Below are positions 57,772 to 64,000 of a stretch of 64,000 nt of DNA, in pieces (the first letter of the stretch is position 1; each line of letters opens with the position of its first letter). The notes beneath the pieces are model-generated. The model was not told the DNA's origin and did no database searches. It was given only the letters and a program-made list of their open reading frames with translations. A program made the position numbers and the translations under genes. Origin of the DNA: a virus; the IMG/VR virus record IMGVR_UViG_3300042306_000227, positions 1 to 64,000 of that record. One strand, written 5' to 3'.

Positions 57772-58191
57772 CTACTTAATTAGTATCAAGTCTTTTATAG
57801 GTATAAGAATCATCTTAGATGTGTTGTTGTCTCCACCCATCACAATCTTATACTTATCCATATTTTCTTCTATAAAACGTTTCAACTTTTCTGTTGTAAT
57901 AACTAGTATCAAGTCTGCCGACACAATCTTATACACCCAATGACAAGCCTCTGTAGTATTGATTCCAGATTCTTTACCTCTGCTCATTAGCTCAATAGCT
58001 ATGTTGCCTGTTCTGTGTGCCATGTAGTCTGACTTAACCTCAAACTTGCTACCATTAAATACATCAGCCACCATCTGCTCTTGCTCTCTGCCTCTTTTAA
58101 GGTCAGTCCTGAAGTTGCCATACTTTTTCTTTGGAGCGGTATTCTTTATATCATATCCGCTGAACTTCACATCTGGTTCTTGTTGAATCAT
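57772..58191 (-). CDS. PD-(D/E)XK nuclease-like protein, 139 aa
   Basis: 'RGREQEQMVADVFNGSKFEVKSDYMAHRTGNIAIEL' gives the conserved helix Glu (37), the E51-x-K53 pair, and 'TGNIAIE' with a further acidic residue. This is the pattern of phage PD-(D/E)XK endonucleases whose active-site lysine follows ExK. The rest ('WVYKIVSADLILVITTEKL') supplies the fold. It sits with other recombination genes, so DNA repair or branch processing is likely. Confidence 0.65.
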   Translation of the reverse strand: MIQQEPDVKFSGYDIKNTAPKKKYGNFRTDLKRGREQEQMVADVFNGSKFEVKSDYMAHRTGNIAIELMSRGKESGINTTEACHWVYKIVSADLILVITTEKLKRFIEENMDKYKIVMGGDNNTSKMILIPIKDLILIK

Positions 58192-58418
58192 GTTGTTATG
58201 CCTTTTATCTCTTTGATTATATCTATTTTTAAGAGCCTAGCATCCTTCCACTTATCATATTTTGTCTTTGTCTTTCTCTCTATTCCTGCACAGGATAAAG
58301 CCCTGTTCCTTTGGTATTCCGTCAGTTCGTAGTCTATTAAAGACTTTTCTGTCACAACTATCTCAGACACTATCTTCTCCGATGGTATCCCCAATGTCAC
58401 CTTTGCTAGGTATATCAT
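58188..58418 (-). CDS. hypothetical protein, 76 aa
   Basis: Overlaps both neighbours (4 nt at the nuclease end, 56 nt at the resolvase end). A short mixed protein with a charged C-terminal helix ('KTKTKYDKWKDARLLKIDIIKEI'). No family recognised. A small overlapping gene inside a recombination operon. Confidence 0.45.
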   Translation of the reverse strand: MIYLAKVTLGIPSEKIVSEIVVTEKSLIDYELTEYQRNRALSCAGIERKTKTKYDKWKDARLLKIDIIKEIKGITT

Positions 58419-58812
58419 ATATTTCTATTTGAAGTATGTCTTCCTTTTCTTTATGGTAGTACGATTCATAAACAATAGAGCTTATGTGTTTTACATTATC
58501 ATCCTTTACAAGGCTAGAGCCTTTCGCATAATCTAAAAACACCTTGCTCCAAAAACCTAATCTATTCTCTATATCAAATGTAGTCTTATTTGATGAATAC
58601 GTATACTTGATTAGTAGCTTGTTCTTTGTCTTCTTATTAAATAACTTCCTGTCTATAAATAATGATAGAGCTTTCTTTGCCTTGTCAACAACACCTTTCC
58701 TTACACTCCAATGAGTATTAGAATAGAAAAGATTCATAGATGTGTATCTCTTCTTCCTGCTAACGATAAAGTAGCTAGGTATATTGTTTATTGTGACATT
58801 AAATTTTCTCAT
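58363..58812 (-). CDS. RusA-like Holliday junction resolvase, 149 aa
   Basis: The start at ATG 58812 (MRKFNVTINN..) begins just after a hairpin. A longer reading would cross it. The core 'FDIENRLGFWSKVFLDYAKGSSLVKDDNVKHI' corresponds to the RusA motif D-x-x-N...K...D...G...DD, with acidic residues that bind the metal ions. A basic N-terminal third matches the junction-binding part. RusA cleaves four-way junctions made during recombination or replication. Packed with nucleases, an ERF protein and an exonuclease, this is a full recombination set. Confidence 0.7.
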   Translation of the reverse strand: MRKFNVTINNIPSYFIVSRKKRYTSMNLFYSNTHWSVRKGVVDKAKKALSLFIDRKLFNKKTKNKLLIKYTYSSNKTTFDIENRLGFWSKVFLDYAKGSSLVKDDNVKHISSIVYESYYHKEKEDILQIEIYDIPSKGDIGDTIGEDSV

Positions 58813-58840
58813 AAAAAGAAGGGGATGCCAAAGCACCCCC
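58813..58840 (-). terminator. possible terminator upstream of the resolvase gene
   Basis: On the minus strand GGGG-TGC and GCA-CCCC pair with one mismatch around a 4 nt loop, followed by a T-rich run, just before the resolvase ATG. It may weaken expression of the downstream genes. Confidence 0.5.
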
Positions 58841-58904
58841 ATTACTTAAATTTTAGTTAATTGTAGTCTATCTATTAATTGTTGTATCAATGGATAGATT
58901 TTAA

Positions 58905-59156
58905 TTAGAACCCCAAGTCATCATTAACTACAGGCTGATAAGCAGGCTTAGCTGCAGCAGGTGCTTGCTTCTCTTCAGCTAACTCAACTAATCCACCTAA
59001 GAAGGCTGTACCTGTCTTAGATTGCTTTAGCCATAAAGCTGTTCTGTACTTTACTCCATTGATTTCTAAGCTTCCGCTGTAGTCAGGACTCTTTTCTGAT
59101 TTCTTGTCTGCGTTTTTAAAAATCGCAATTGTGTTTTGGTTTTTTACTTCTGCCAT
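58905..59156 (-). CDS. small OB-like/DUF736-like protein, 83 aa
   Basis: 'YSGSLEINGVKYRTALWLKQSKTGTAFLGGLVEL' is the short strand pattern of DUF736 and of small single-stranded DNA-binding phage proteins, followed by an Ala/Pro tail ('EEKQAPAAAKPAYQPVVNDDLGF') with an acidic end like that of SSB proteins. Inference: a single-strand DNA-binding factor for recombination. The fold was not verified. Confidence 0.5.
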   Translation of the reverse strand: MAEVKNQNTIAIFKNADKKSEKSPDYSGSLEINGVKYRTALWLKQSKTGTAFLGGLVELAEEKQAPAAAKPAYQPVVNDDLGF

Positions 59157-59180
59157 GTTGATTTTATTTTTGGTTTAAAA

Positions 59181-59411
59181 TTACTTTGCTGTTATCTTAA
59201 TAGAGTATCCTGATTTTTCTAGATAGTCTATTATAGATTGTAGTGATACCTTTCTTCTTTCCCCACTAGCTGTTGTGTATTCTCTAAAAAAATTCACATA
59301 TGTGTTGTAACATCCTTCAGGAGCTCTTTCACCCTTTGTTTCCATCATTGAATCATACAAGCTAGGGTAAGCTTTCTTTAATGAACCTTGTGTAAATCCT
59401 TCTTTTGCCAT
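59181..59411 (-). CDS. hypothetical protein, 76 aa
   Basis: A soluble mixed protein with 'FTQGSLKKAYPSLYDSMMETKGERAPEGCYNTYVNFFREY' and a helical end. Its ATG is coupled to the stop of the preceding gene (shared base). No family recognised. Confidence 0.55.
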   Translation of the reverse strand: MAKEGFTQGSLKKAYPSLYDSMMETKGERAPEGCYNTYVNFFREYTTASGERRKVSLQSIIDYLEKSGYSIKITAK

Positions 59412-59788
59412 TATAATTCTCTTTTAAAATTGAATATTTTTATTATCTTAATATCTGTTAATACTCCCTTTACGATACTCAACTTTATTTGGTAAAAATG
59501 TGTGCCTGGCATAGACGAACAAGATATAGTATCATCAAACAACTGCTTTATCTTGCTAGTTAAACGCATCTCCATGGTCTTACCAAATATAGAATGTGGC
59601 TTATCTACCAATTCTAATTCATAATCCTGCATGAACATTTGTTTTGACTTAGGATTGAATATGTATATATCATACTCGTTATTTAAATCCTTAGTCTGCC
59701 ATTCAGAAATGGTATCCCAAAATTCATCCTTTTTGATTATTTCAGGAAGCCATTCTGTAGGTATACTAATCGTGTCATATCTAGACAT
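59411..59788 (-). CDS. hypothetical protein, 125 aa
   Basis: Mixed alpha/beta soluble protein with no motif that I can place. It has a promoter-like box upstream and sits between a single-strand DNA-binding-like gene and the exonuclease. It probably belongs to the recombination set. Confidence 0.55.
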   Translation of the reverse strand: MSRYDTISIPTEWLPEIIKKDEFWDTISEWQTKDLNNEYDIYIFNPKSKQMFMQDYELELVDKPHSIFGKTMEMRLTSKIKQLFDDTISCSSMPGTHFYQIKLSIVKGVLTDIKIIKIFNFKREL

Positions 59789-59813
59789 TTTGTTTGCTGT
59801 GTTTGTTCTTTTA

Positions 59814-59821
59814 CAAAACTA
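59814..59821 (-). promoter_or_regulatory. TAGTTTTG promoter box (minus strand)
   Basis: TAnnTTTG match on the minus strand, 25 nt before the ATG at 59788. No TTTG at the expected upstream distance was seen. Confidence 0.4.
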
Positions 59822-59845
59822 CCCACAAACATTAACATTTTCTAC

Positions 59846-60637
59846 CTATTTTATCCACATTGGTAGCCCAAGTGTATGAATCTCTTCAACACCTGTCTTT
59901 GAGTATCCACTTACAGGATATCCTGCATCCATCCACATCTTAAATTCACCGAGCAATCGTGTTAGTTCTTGAATACCATAATCAACATAAGCCCTGTCTG
60001 CTTGAAAAACTGTTGTGATGTATGGGTAAACACTCTCTACTACTATGTACATAAATGGAGGATACTCATCTCTCTCTATTATTCCAAGTTCTCTAAGAGC
60101 TAGTGTATACACAGCCGCTTGGATGTAATATTTTTTATTAAAGAAATCTTTAGGCACCTCATTAGGGTCTGCTGTTTTAGATGTCTTCAACTCTACTATG
60201 TATGGATTATCTAACATGTACCCAATACCATCAATGAATCCTCGCATTGGCATAGTCATTATATTAATAATGAACTGCTTCTCTGTTTCTTTCATGTTAT
60301 CAAGAACAGACTTAGCTTTCTTATACGAATACACTGACTCTTGCATGTCCTTTGCTTGTTGCCAAACATCAGGGTCAATAACCTCTAATCCTTTGTTAGC
60401 TAATTCAAACTCCTCCTTTGCCTCCTTGTCTGCCTTCTTACGAAGGTCAAACTTAGGAGACACGATGTATTTAGAAGCCTCTTTTGGTTCCAATATGAGG
60501 GTATGGACAAGGCTACCTAACTGCATCTGAGGGGATGTTGTTTTAGGTTGGGTAATATACTTTATGTAGTGTAGTGGCGATATAGCAAAGTTTGATAACG
60601 AGCTAAACGACAATGGTCTTTCGTTAATATCAATCAT
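59846..60637 (-). CDS. RecB-like/RecE-type exonuclease, 263 aa
   Basis: 'MQLGSLVHTLILEP' gives the conserved helix. 'RGFIDGIGYMLDNPYIVELKTSK' supplies D136 and E149-x-K151, the PD-(D/E)XK core. 'YYIQAAVYTLAL' is the Q-x-x-x-Y motif typical of the RecB and phage exonuclease family. It makes 3' overhangs for single-strand annealing. The next gene upstream is an ERF annealing protein, and the two share a base at their junction, the classic two-component phage recombinase. Confidence 0.8.
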   Translation of the reverse strand: MIDINERPLSFSSLSNFAISPLHYIKYITQPKTTSPQMQLGSLVHTLILEPKEASKYIVSPKFDLRKKADKEAKEEFELANKGLEVIDPDVWQQAKDMQESVYSYKKAKSVLDNMKETEKQFIINIMTMPMRGFIDGIGYMLDNPYIVELKTSKTADPNEVPKDFFNKKYYIQAAVYTLALRELGIIERDEYPPFMYIVVESVYPYITTVFQADRAYVDYGIQELTRLLGEFKMWMDAGYPVSGYSKTGVEEIHTLGLPMWIK

Positions 60638-61050
60638 TAGAAAAAGTTTTGTGGTGTAGGTATAGTCTTACTAGAAGATGCCTGCTCTCCTGATGCGTCT
60701 GTGTCTTTATCAGTAACTAAGCCTAACATACTAGATAGGGCGTATCTTCTAAAGTAAGTTACACCTGAGCCATATGCTTGGTATTCATTCATGCCTCCTA
60801 ATAATTGTACATATGGTATTGGCGTAGATGACTCTAAGAATTCTTCTGATGGTACATGGTATAGAATTGTCTTAATCGTATTATCCTGTAATGGCTGAGA
60901 TACAACTAATCCATGCTTTTTTAGTAATGGGTTGATAACGCTGTAGATTTTAGGTAAATCTGCATATGTGTACTTGTGTCCTATAGTATCTTTATGGATA
61001 ACAGGGCATTCTTGTTGGAAATCTCCCAACGCTTTCATTAGGTTTTTCAT
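60637..61050 (-). CDS. ERF-family single-strand annealing protein, 137 aa
   Basis: The family marks are 'ALGDFQQECPVIHKDTIGHKYTYADLPKIYSVINPLLKKHGLVVSQPL', then 'YQAYGSGVTYFRRYALSSMLGLVTDKDTDA'. The GS.iTYaRRYaL and DKDtD sequences are the ERF signature. It anneals complementary single strands and works with the exonuclease. It lacks the long C-terminal tail of some ERF proteins, so it is compact at 137 residues. Confidence 0.85.
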   Translation of the reverse strand: MKNLMKALGDFQQECPVIHKDTIGHKYTYADLPKIYSVINPLLKKHGLVVSQPLQDNTIKTILYHVPSEEFLESSTPIPYVQLLGGMNEYQAYGSGVTYFRRYALSSMLGLVTDKDTDASGEQASSSKTIPTPQNFF

Positions 61051-61290
61051 TTACTTGGTTTTATATTCTTTCTCAATTAATAAATCAATATAGTGCTTTG
61101 CCTTCTCTAAATCCTGCAATCCATTCTTAGACTTGTGTCTGCATACATACTTGATAACATTAGCCTCCATGTATGGTATATTGTTCTCGTATATGAACTC
61201 AATAGGCTGAATCTTCATCTTATTGTAATGCGTTCCTCCTATTTGTACCTTTGTTGGTGTTATTTGTTCATTTTCATCAAAAAACATCAT
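61051..61290 (-). CDS. DUF3310 protein, 79 aa
   Basis: 'GGTHYNKMKIQPIEFIYENNIPYMEANVIKYVCRHKSKNGLQDLEKAKHYIDLLIE' is the DUF3310 pattern almost in full: GG.HY....iqP..fi......f..g.vIKY..R...K.g..Dl.KA..yl..l. It is common in phages, often near nucleotide and replication genes. Its function is not established. The annotated start uses the first of two ATGs. Confidence 0.85.
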   Translation of the reverse strand: MMFFDENEQITPTKVQIGGTHYNKMKIQPIEFIYENNIPYMEANVIKYVCRHKSKNGLQDLEKAKHYIDLLIEKEYKTK

Positions 61291-61309
61291 AGCTTTTGGT
61301 TTAGGTATA

Positions 61310-61341
61310 CAAATATAGTTACTTGATTGTAAACATCCAAA
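61310..61341 (-). promoter_or_regulatory. Bacteroidota-type promoter TTTG-N20-TATATTTG (minus strand)
   Basis: On the minus strand TTTG (61338-61341) is followed after 20 nt by TATATTTG (61310-61317). The DUF3310 ATG is 19 nt downstream. Confidence 0.65.
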
Positions 61342-61656
61342 TTAATCTATGTATTTTTTCAAAGATTCTAATATATCCTTGCAATCATCTTCTGTAACTA
61401 GACTCATCAATAAAACCACCTCTGATATGTAATGAACTCTATCGTCTTCCATATCTGATTCTATTAACGCCTTAGCCCCAGGATTCATAAACCTAATTGC
61501 GTTAGACAACTTATTATAATCCTTTATAATTGAGTAACATATGTTCTTGTACTCTGTAGCTATTGGATACTGCCTTACGCTTTCTGCATATAAAGCTGAC
61601 GCTTTCATTAACCTCATTAGAGATGCTATTTCTGCTCCTATTTTATTTACGTTCAT
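61342..61656 (-). CDS. hypothetical helical protein, 104 aa
   Basis: An all-helical protein ('GAEIASLMRLMKASALYAESVRQYPIATEYKNICYSIIKDYNKL'), ending in an acidic region. It overlaps the small membrane gene behind it by 14 nt. No family recognised. Confidence 0.55.
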   Translation of the reverse strand: MNVNKIGAEIASLMRLMKASALYAESVRQYPIATEYKNICYSIIKDYNKLSNAIRFMNPGAKALIESDMEDDRVHYISEVVLLMSLVTEDDCKDILESLKKYID

Positions 61657-61750
61657 TGCGAATTTCTTTTACTCTTATATAAACATAGATTCCCATAAAA
61701 ATCCAACATATTACTGCTAGTGTTATTTGTAGATACTTAAGCCATTCCAT
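61643..61750 (-). CDS. very small single-span membrane protein, 35 aa
   Basis: ATG 61750 opens 'MEWLKYLQITLAVICWIFMGIYVYIRVKEIRNERK'-like sequence: one hydrophobic helix and a basic end. The frame stops at 61643-61645, overlapping the next gene. It lies 2 nt after the preceding gene's stop. The composition is that of a real small membrane peptide. Confidence 0.45.
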   Translation of the reverse strand: MEWLKYLQITLAVICWIFMGIYVYIRVKEIRNERK

Positions 61751-61752
61751 AA

Positions 61753-62028
61753 TTATTCTGTTTTATTTAAAATGATTTCTAATATTTCAAGAGCCTCTCT
61801 TGGATGCTGTTCCTTGTACATGTCAATGCCAATCTCATATCTGCTAATTATCTGCCTGTTAACAAAATTCTCAGTGAATAGTGAATCGTTTACAGATATA
61901 AGCCTGTTATTTTCAGCCTCTAGCTCAGCTATTTTAGCTTCTAGCTTTTTGCTAGTCATCTCTGAGTAACAGCTTATCAAAAACACAATGCATATAATTA
62001 GCCAAAAATATTTTGAATTTATTTTCAT
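61753..62028 (-). CDS. lipoprotein with coiled coil, Rz-like candidate, 91 aa
   Basis: The N-terminus 'WLIICIVFLISC' is a signal peptide with lipobox 'LISC', so the mature protein is lipidated. Residues about 28-55 are a heptad-like coiled coil ('KKLEAKIAELEAENNRLISVND'). It might be an outer-membrane-anchored spanin-type subunit, but its place in the early block argues against a lysis role. The ATG overlaps the stop of the preceding gene (ATGA). Confidence 0.5.
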   Translation of the reverse strand: MKINSKYFWLIICIVFLISCYSEMTSKKLEAKIAELEAENNRLISVNDSLFTENFVNRQIISRYEIGIDMYKEQHPREALEILEIILNKTE

Positions 62029-62153
62029 ATAGACTTAATTATCCGCTTAACTTCAAAGATAACATGTGCTGTCAAATACAAAGTACAAGCCAATGGCACA
62101 GATACTAGAAGGAAAAATGATAGTTGTCCTGCTTTCTTTATAAGATGTTTCAT
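62025..62153 (-). CDS. very small membrane protein, 42 aa
   Basis: ATG 62153 to TGA 62025-62027. One hydrophobic helix ('LSFFLLVSVPLACTLYLTAHVIF') with basic ends. The stop overlaps the ATG of the lipoprotein gene (ATGA), a sign of translational coupling. Function unknown. Confidence 0.45.
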   Translation of the reverse strand: MKHLIKKAGQLSFFLLVSVPLACTLYLTAHVIFEVKRIIKSI

Positions 62154-62157
62154 AGTC

Positions 62158-62283
62158 TTAGATTTCAATTGTGAATACAAAACACCCAATCATAATATGC
62201 CAAGAATCCCAATATACTACATGGAATCCAAATCCTTTTACGATGTCAATGGCTACTTTCTTTGTGTTTAATAGGTTTTTCAT
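62158..62283 (-). CDS. very small hypothetical protein, 41 aa
   Basis: ATG 62283 to TAA 62158-62160. A short mixed sequence, moderately hydrophobic at its end ('WHIMIGCFVFTIEI'). It fills the space between the next small genes with 4-6 nt gaps. It could be a short membrane peptide. No family. Confidence 0.4.
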   Translation of the reverse strand: MKNLLNTKKVAIDIVKGFGFHVVYWDSWHIMIGCFVFTIEI

Positions 62284-62289
62284 TTGTGT

Positions 62290-62502
62290 TTATTTTATTA
62301 TTCTGAATATGAACTCTCTGTTTTCTTCAATGAACCTCTTTCGTTTTATTGGGTTTAATGAATTCTTAATAGTCTCATGGTTTATGCCTGTTCTTCTACT
62401 AGCATCACATATTGACTTGTAGCTCACTTCCTGCTTCGTGTCCAAGTATATTTTCCTCACAGGTATCCTGTTCTCCAATCCCTTTACTTCCATCATTTTC
62501 AT
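62290..62502 (-). CDS. small NUMOD1-like helix-turn-helix protein, 70 aa
   Basis: The start is uncertain. ATG 62502, 62496 and 62493 all lie inside the neighbouring gene, and a GTG at 62460 is possible. The stretch 'KIYLDTKQEVSYKSICDASRRTGINHETIKNSL' has the NUMOD1 pattern, a DNA-binding motif usually attached to homing endonucleases. Here no nuclease follows. It may be an accessory DNA-binding peptide or a remnant. Confidence 0.45.
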   Translation of the reverse strand: MKMMEVKGLENRIPVRKIYLDTKQEVSYKSICDASRRTGINHETIKNSLNPIKRKRFIEENREFIFRIIK

Positions 62503-62998
62503 TTTCTTTTTCGTATATTTTTCTAATGTTATCAATCACGTGCTGATATCTAAGTGCAAATGGTTGACTAGTTGACAATAGGTCATCAAAAGTTTTTATC
62601 CCATGAATAACAGTTGTATGGTCATATCCTTTATAGAATTTTGATTGCAACTCTGAACCTATTTCTTTAAGGTTATAGCCCATTAATCTTGCTATTTTAA
62701 AGTAGATAAATCTATACTCAGTAGCATCTCTACTTCTTAATATAGATGTTATTCTAATTAGCTTCCTGTTTATCTTTCTATCTCCAAACTCACGCTCCAT
62801 TATATCATTGATTACATTTACCAATTCATATAATTTTATTCTAGGCAAATAACTCCTGTCATCATATAGAGTAATAACATGGGGCGTGTATCCTATCTTT
62901 TCATGGAACTCTTTTTTAAACCTGCTAATTAACCTGTCTTCTAGTGTTTTTTTGTACAGCTTAGTAACTTCTTCTAAGTACTCATTTTCACTAATCAT
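62405..62998 (-). CDS. DnaA domain IV-like DNA-binding protein, 197 aa
   Basis: The C-terminal half reads 'YFKIARLMGYNLKEIGSELQSKFYKGYDHTTVIHGIKTFDDLL'. The DHTTVIHG at 126-133 is the DnaA signature for DnaA-box recognition, preceded by its helix and turn. There is no AAA+ ATPase domain, so it cannot load helicase as DnaA does. The N-terminal 90 residues are mostly helical and unassigned. Its promoter is a textbook TTTG-N19-TAATTTTG. It follows the helicase gene and lies at the other end of the window from another DnaA-IV-like protein. Confidence 0.75.
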   Translation of the reverse strand: MISENEYLEEVTKLYKKTLEDRLISRFKKEFHEKIGYTPHVITLYDDRSYLPRIKLYELVNVINDIMEREFGDRKINRKLIRITSILRSRDATEYRFIYFKIARLMGYNLKEIGSELQSKFYKGYDHTTVIHGIKTFDDLLSTSQPFALRYQHVIDNIRKIYEKENENDGSKGIGEQDTCEENILGHEAGSELQVNM

Positions 62999-63009
62999 CG
63001 CTTTTTTTT

Positions 63010-63040
63010 CAAAATTAAGTAAATGTTGTATACAAACAAA
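63010..63040 (-). promoter_or_regulatory. Bacteroidota-type promoter TTTG-N19-TAATTTTG (minus strand)
   Basis: TTTG (63037-63040) and TAATTTTG (63010-63017) are separated by exactly 19 nt, with the ATG of the DnaA-like gene 11 nt downstream. Confidence 0.75.
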
Positions 63041-63046
63041 ATATAT

Positions 63047-64000
63047 CTAGAAATTTATTTCTGATTGTATATTGTTATGCGATGCTAATGGGAATAATCC
63101 ATATTGGTCAATGAATCCAACACGAGTATACCTGAACTCAATAGGCTCTTTGTATTTACCTTTTACTAATCCATACAATTGGTCTCTATCAGTCTTGGCT
63201 ACATAAACAGAGCATCCGTTATTTTTTATACCACCATCCACATCATCATAGCTGTGTCTGTGTACGCATATGAATTGGTCTGCCTTGTTGTATAGCATTG
63301 AACCCATCTCTGCATGTGCAGGTGTAGGCATCCTGTCCTCTCTCTGAGACTCGGTATTCGTATGTGCTGTTAACCAAAGGTTTATACCTGTTTTCAATGA
63401 GTAGTTCCTGAACTGAGTGTACGCATCAATCACAGCGTTATATCTTTCCTTACCTGCTAGCTTAAGATAATTGAATGGGTCAATCAACGCACCATCAATT
63501 GAATGCACCTGTCTAACCTTATCAATTAAATCAAGCACCTGATACGGCTCAAGTAAATCCTCATTCTTCAGGATGATGAATCTATTGCTTACCCACTTAT
63601 TAGATTTAATAATCTCCTCCTCCTTGCTATCTTCAATTCTCTTTCCTAGATAGTATTGATTAAGAATCAATCTAACGCTCTCAACAGAATTCTCACCACA
63701 ATAAACAGCCCATTTCCAATTGTGTAGTCTAGCGGCTAAGTTCAAAAACCATAACGCAAAAGAAGTCTTACCGCTATGCCCATGACCTAAAACTACCGTC
63801 AACGCCTTCTTTATAAACTTAAAGTGTGGGTCTAACTCTTGATAACCACAATCTAATCCTTTATCAAACTCACCTCTCTTGTACTTTAGAAGAAAGTCTA
63901 AGCCTTCCTGTTCTGTCTGTATGAACTTATATAAATCCTCCTCTCTCATAGACTCTTGAAGGGACATCTTTATAAACTCATCTTGTATCTCTACCAAGGG
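63047..64000 (-). CDS. DnaB-like replicative helicase (5' end outside window)
   Basis: Open to the right edge. The codon at 63997 is TTG, so the true start lies beyond 64000. The Walker A 'GHGHSGKTS' (about residue 71 of the visible part), 'GALIDPFNYL' as Walker B, and 'LTAHTNTESQR' form the RecA-type core of DnaB and T7 gp4 helicases. The visible part is about 317 residues, and a primase or linker domain could lie upstream. It unwinds DNA ahead of the replication fork. It is the first gene of this visible group and lies next to a DnaA-like protein. Confidence 0.75.
   Translation of the reverse strand, partial: PLVEIQDEFIKMSLQESMREEDLYKFIQTEQEGLDFLLKYKRGEFDKGLDCGYQELDPHFKFIKKALTVVLGHGHSGKTSFALWFLNLAARLHNWKWAVYCGENSVESVRLILNQYYLGKRIEDSKEEEIIKSNKWVSNRFIILKNEDLLEPYQVLDLIDKVRQVHSIDGALIDPFNYLKLAGKERYNAVIDAYTQFRNYSLKTGINLWLTAHTNTESQREDRMPTPAHAEMGSMLYNKADQFICVHRHSYDDVDGGIKNNGCSVYVAKTDRDQLYGLVKGKYKEPIEFRYTRVGFIDQYGLFPLASHNNIQSEINF

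Noticed and set aside
59851-59859. Perfect DnaA box TTATCCACA
   Set aside because: It falls in the last codons of the exonuclease gene and is isolated. One perfect 9-mer is expected now and then and there is no second box or AT-rich element beside it.
1-64000. CRISPR array, insertion sequence, integrase or full tRNA gene
   Set aside because: I found no regular repeat-spacer array, no transposase or integrase motif and no complete cloverleaf in the window. A full scan by tRNAscan-SE or a CRISPR finder was not possible.

Overview
This window is a 64 kb slice of an AT-rich tailed-phage genome (virion architecture podovirus-like) that infects a Bacteroidota host. Three things point to the host. 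Genes on both strands are preceded by the Bacteroidota promoter box TAnnTTTG, and several boxes carry an upstream TTTG at 19-20 nt. Shine-Dalgarno sequences are scarce. Several exported proteins have signal peptides ending in ..AQ or a lipobox, in the style of this phylum. The structural module (large terminase, portal, acidic scaffold-like protein, capsid protein, small connector proteins, a P22 gp10-like stabilisation protein and a giant ejection protein) most resembles crAss-like phages and other Bacteroidota podoviruses. That is recognition by eye, with no database search. Both window edges cut through minus-strand genes, so sequence is missing beyond each end.

Layout. (1) 1-6041, minus strand: early-type small genes, including a DnaA domain IV-like HTH protein, a DnaJ-type zinc protein, a class II glutamine amidotransferase with added zinc ribbons, and a large protein with a glutamine-synthetase-like amidoligase domain. 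(2) 6042-7468: a 1.4 kb divergent non-coding region with repeats, palindromes, a GC-rich hairpin and operator-like dyads. It is a candidate replication origin and control region. (3) 7524-11578, plus strand: a PD-(D/E)XK-like nuclease, a RepL-like winged-helix protein, a ladder of small basic proteins, a GNAT acetyltransferase, a possible GroES-like protein and a candidate small terminase. (4) 11571-36012: packaging, head, connector and ejection genes. (5) 36053-49557: tail and receptor-binding genes, with three long fibres that each end in an S74 intramolecular chaperone. (6) 50144-55611: an unusual set of exported proteins. It includes two CsgG-like proteins, a dockerin/cohesin-like secreted protein, a lipoprotein that resembles a type IX secretion sorting domain, membrane proteins and an outer-membrane-barrel-like protein. 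(7) 55852-57770: lysis genes (GH19 endolysin, holin candidates, a spanin-like protein). (8) 57772-64000, minus strand: recombination and replication genes (nucleases, RusA-like resolvase, RecB-like exonuclease, ERF annealing protein, DUF3310, DnaA domain IV-like protein, DnaB-like helicase).

How it works together. The minus-strand genes at the two ends probably form one early and replication block that continues through the missing sequence. They are transcribed away from the 6-7.5 kb control region. The plus-strand genes are the late block, cut into sub-operons by hairpin terminators followed at once by TAnnTTTG boxes. The two blocks meet tail to tail at 57770/57772. The best candidates for undescribed biology are the exported-protein cassette at 50-55.6 kb and the amidoligase/glutamine amidotransferase pair at 2.2-5.4 kb. 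Next come the structured control region at 6-7.4 kb and the genes whose promoter box lies only 4 nt before the ATG.
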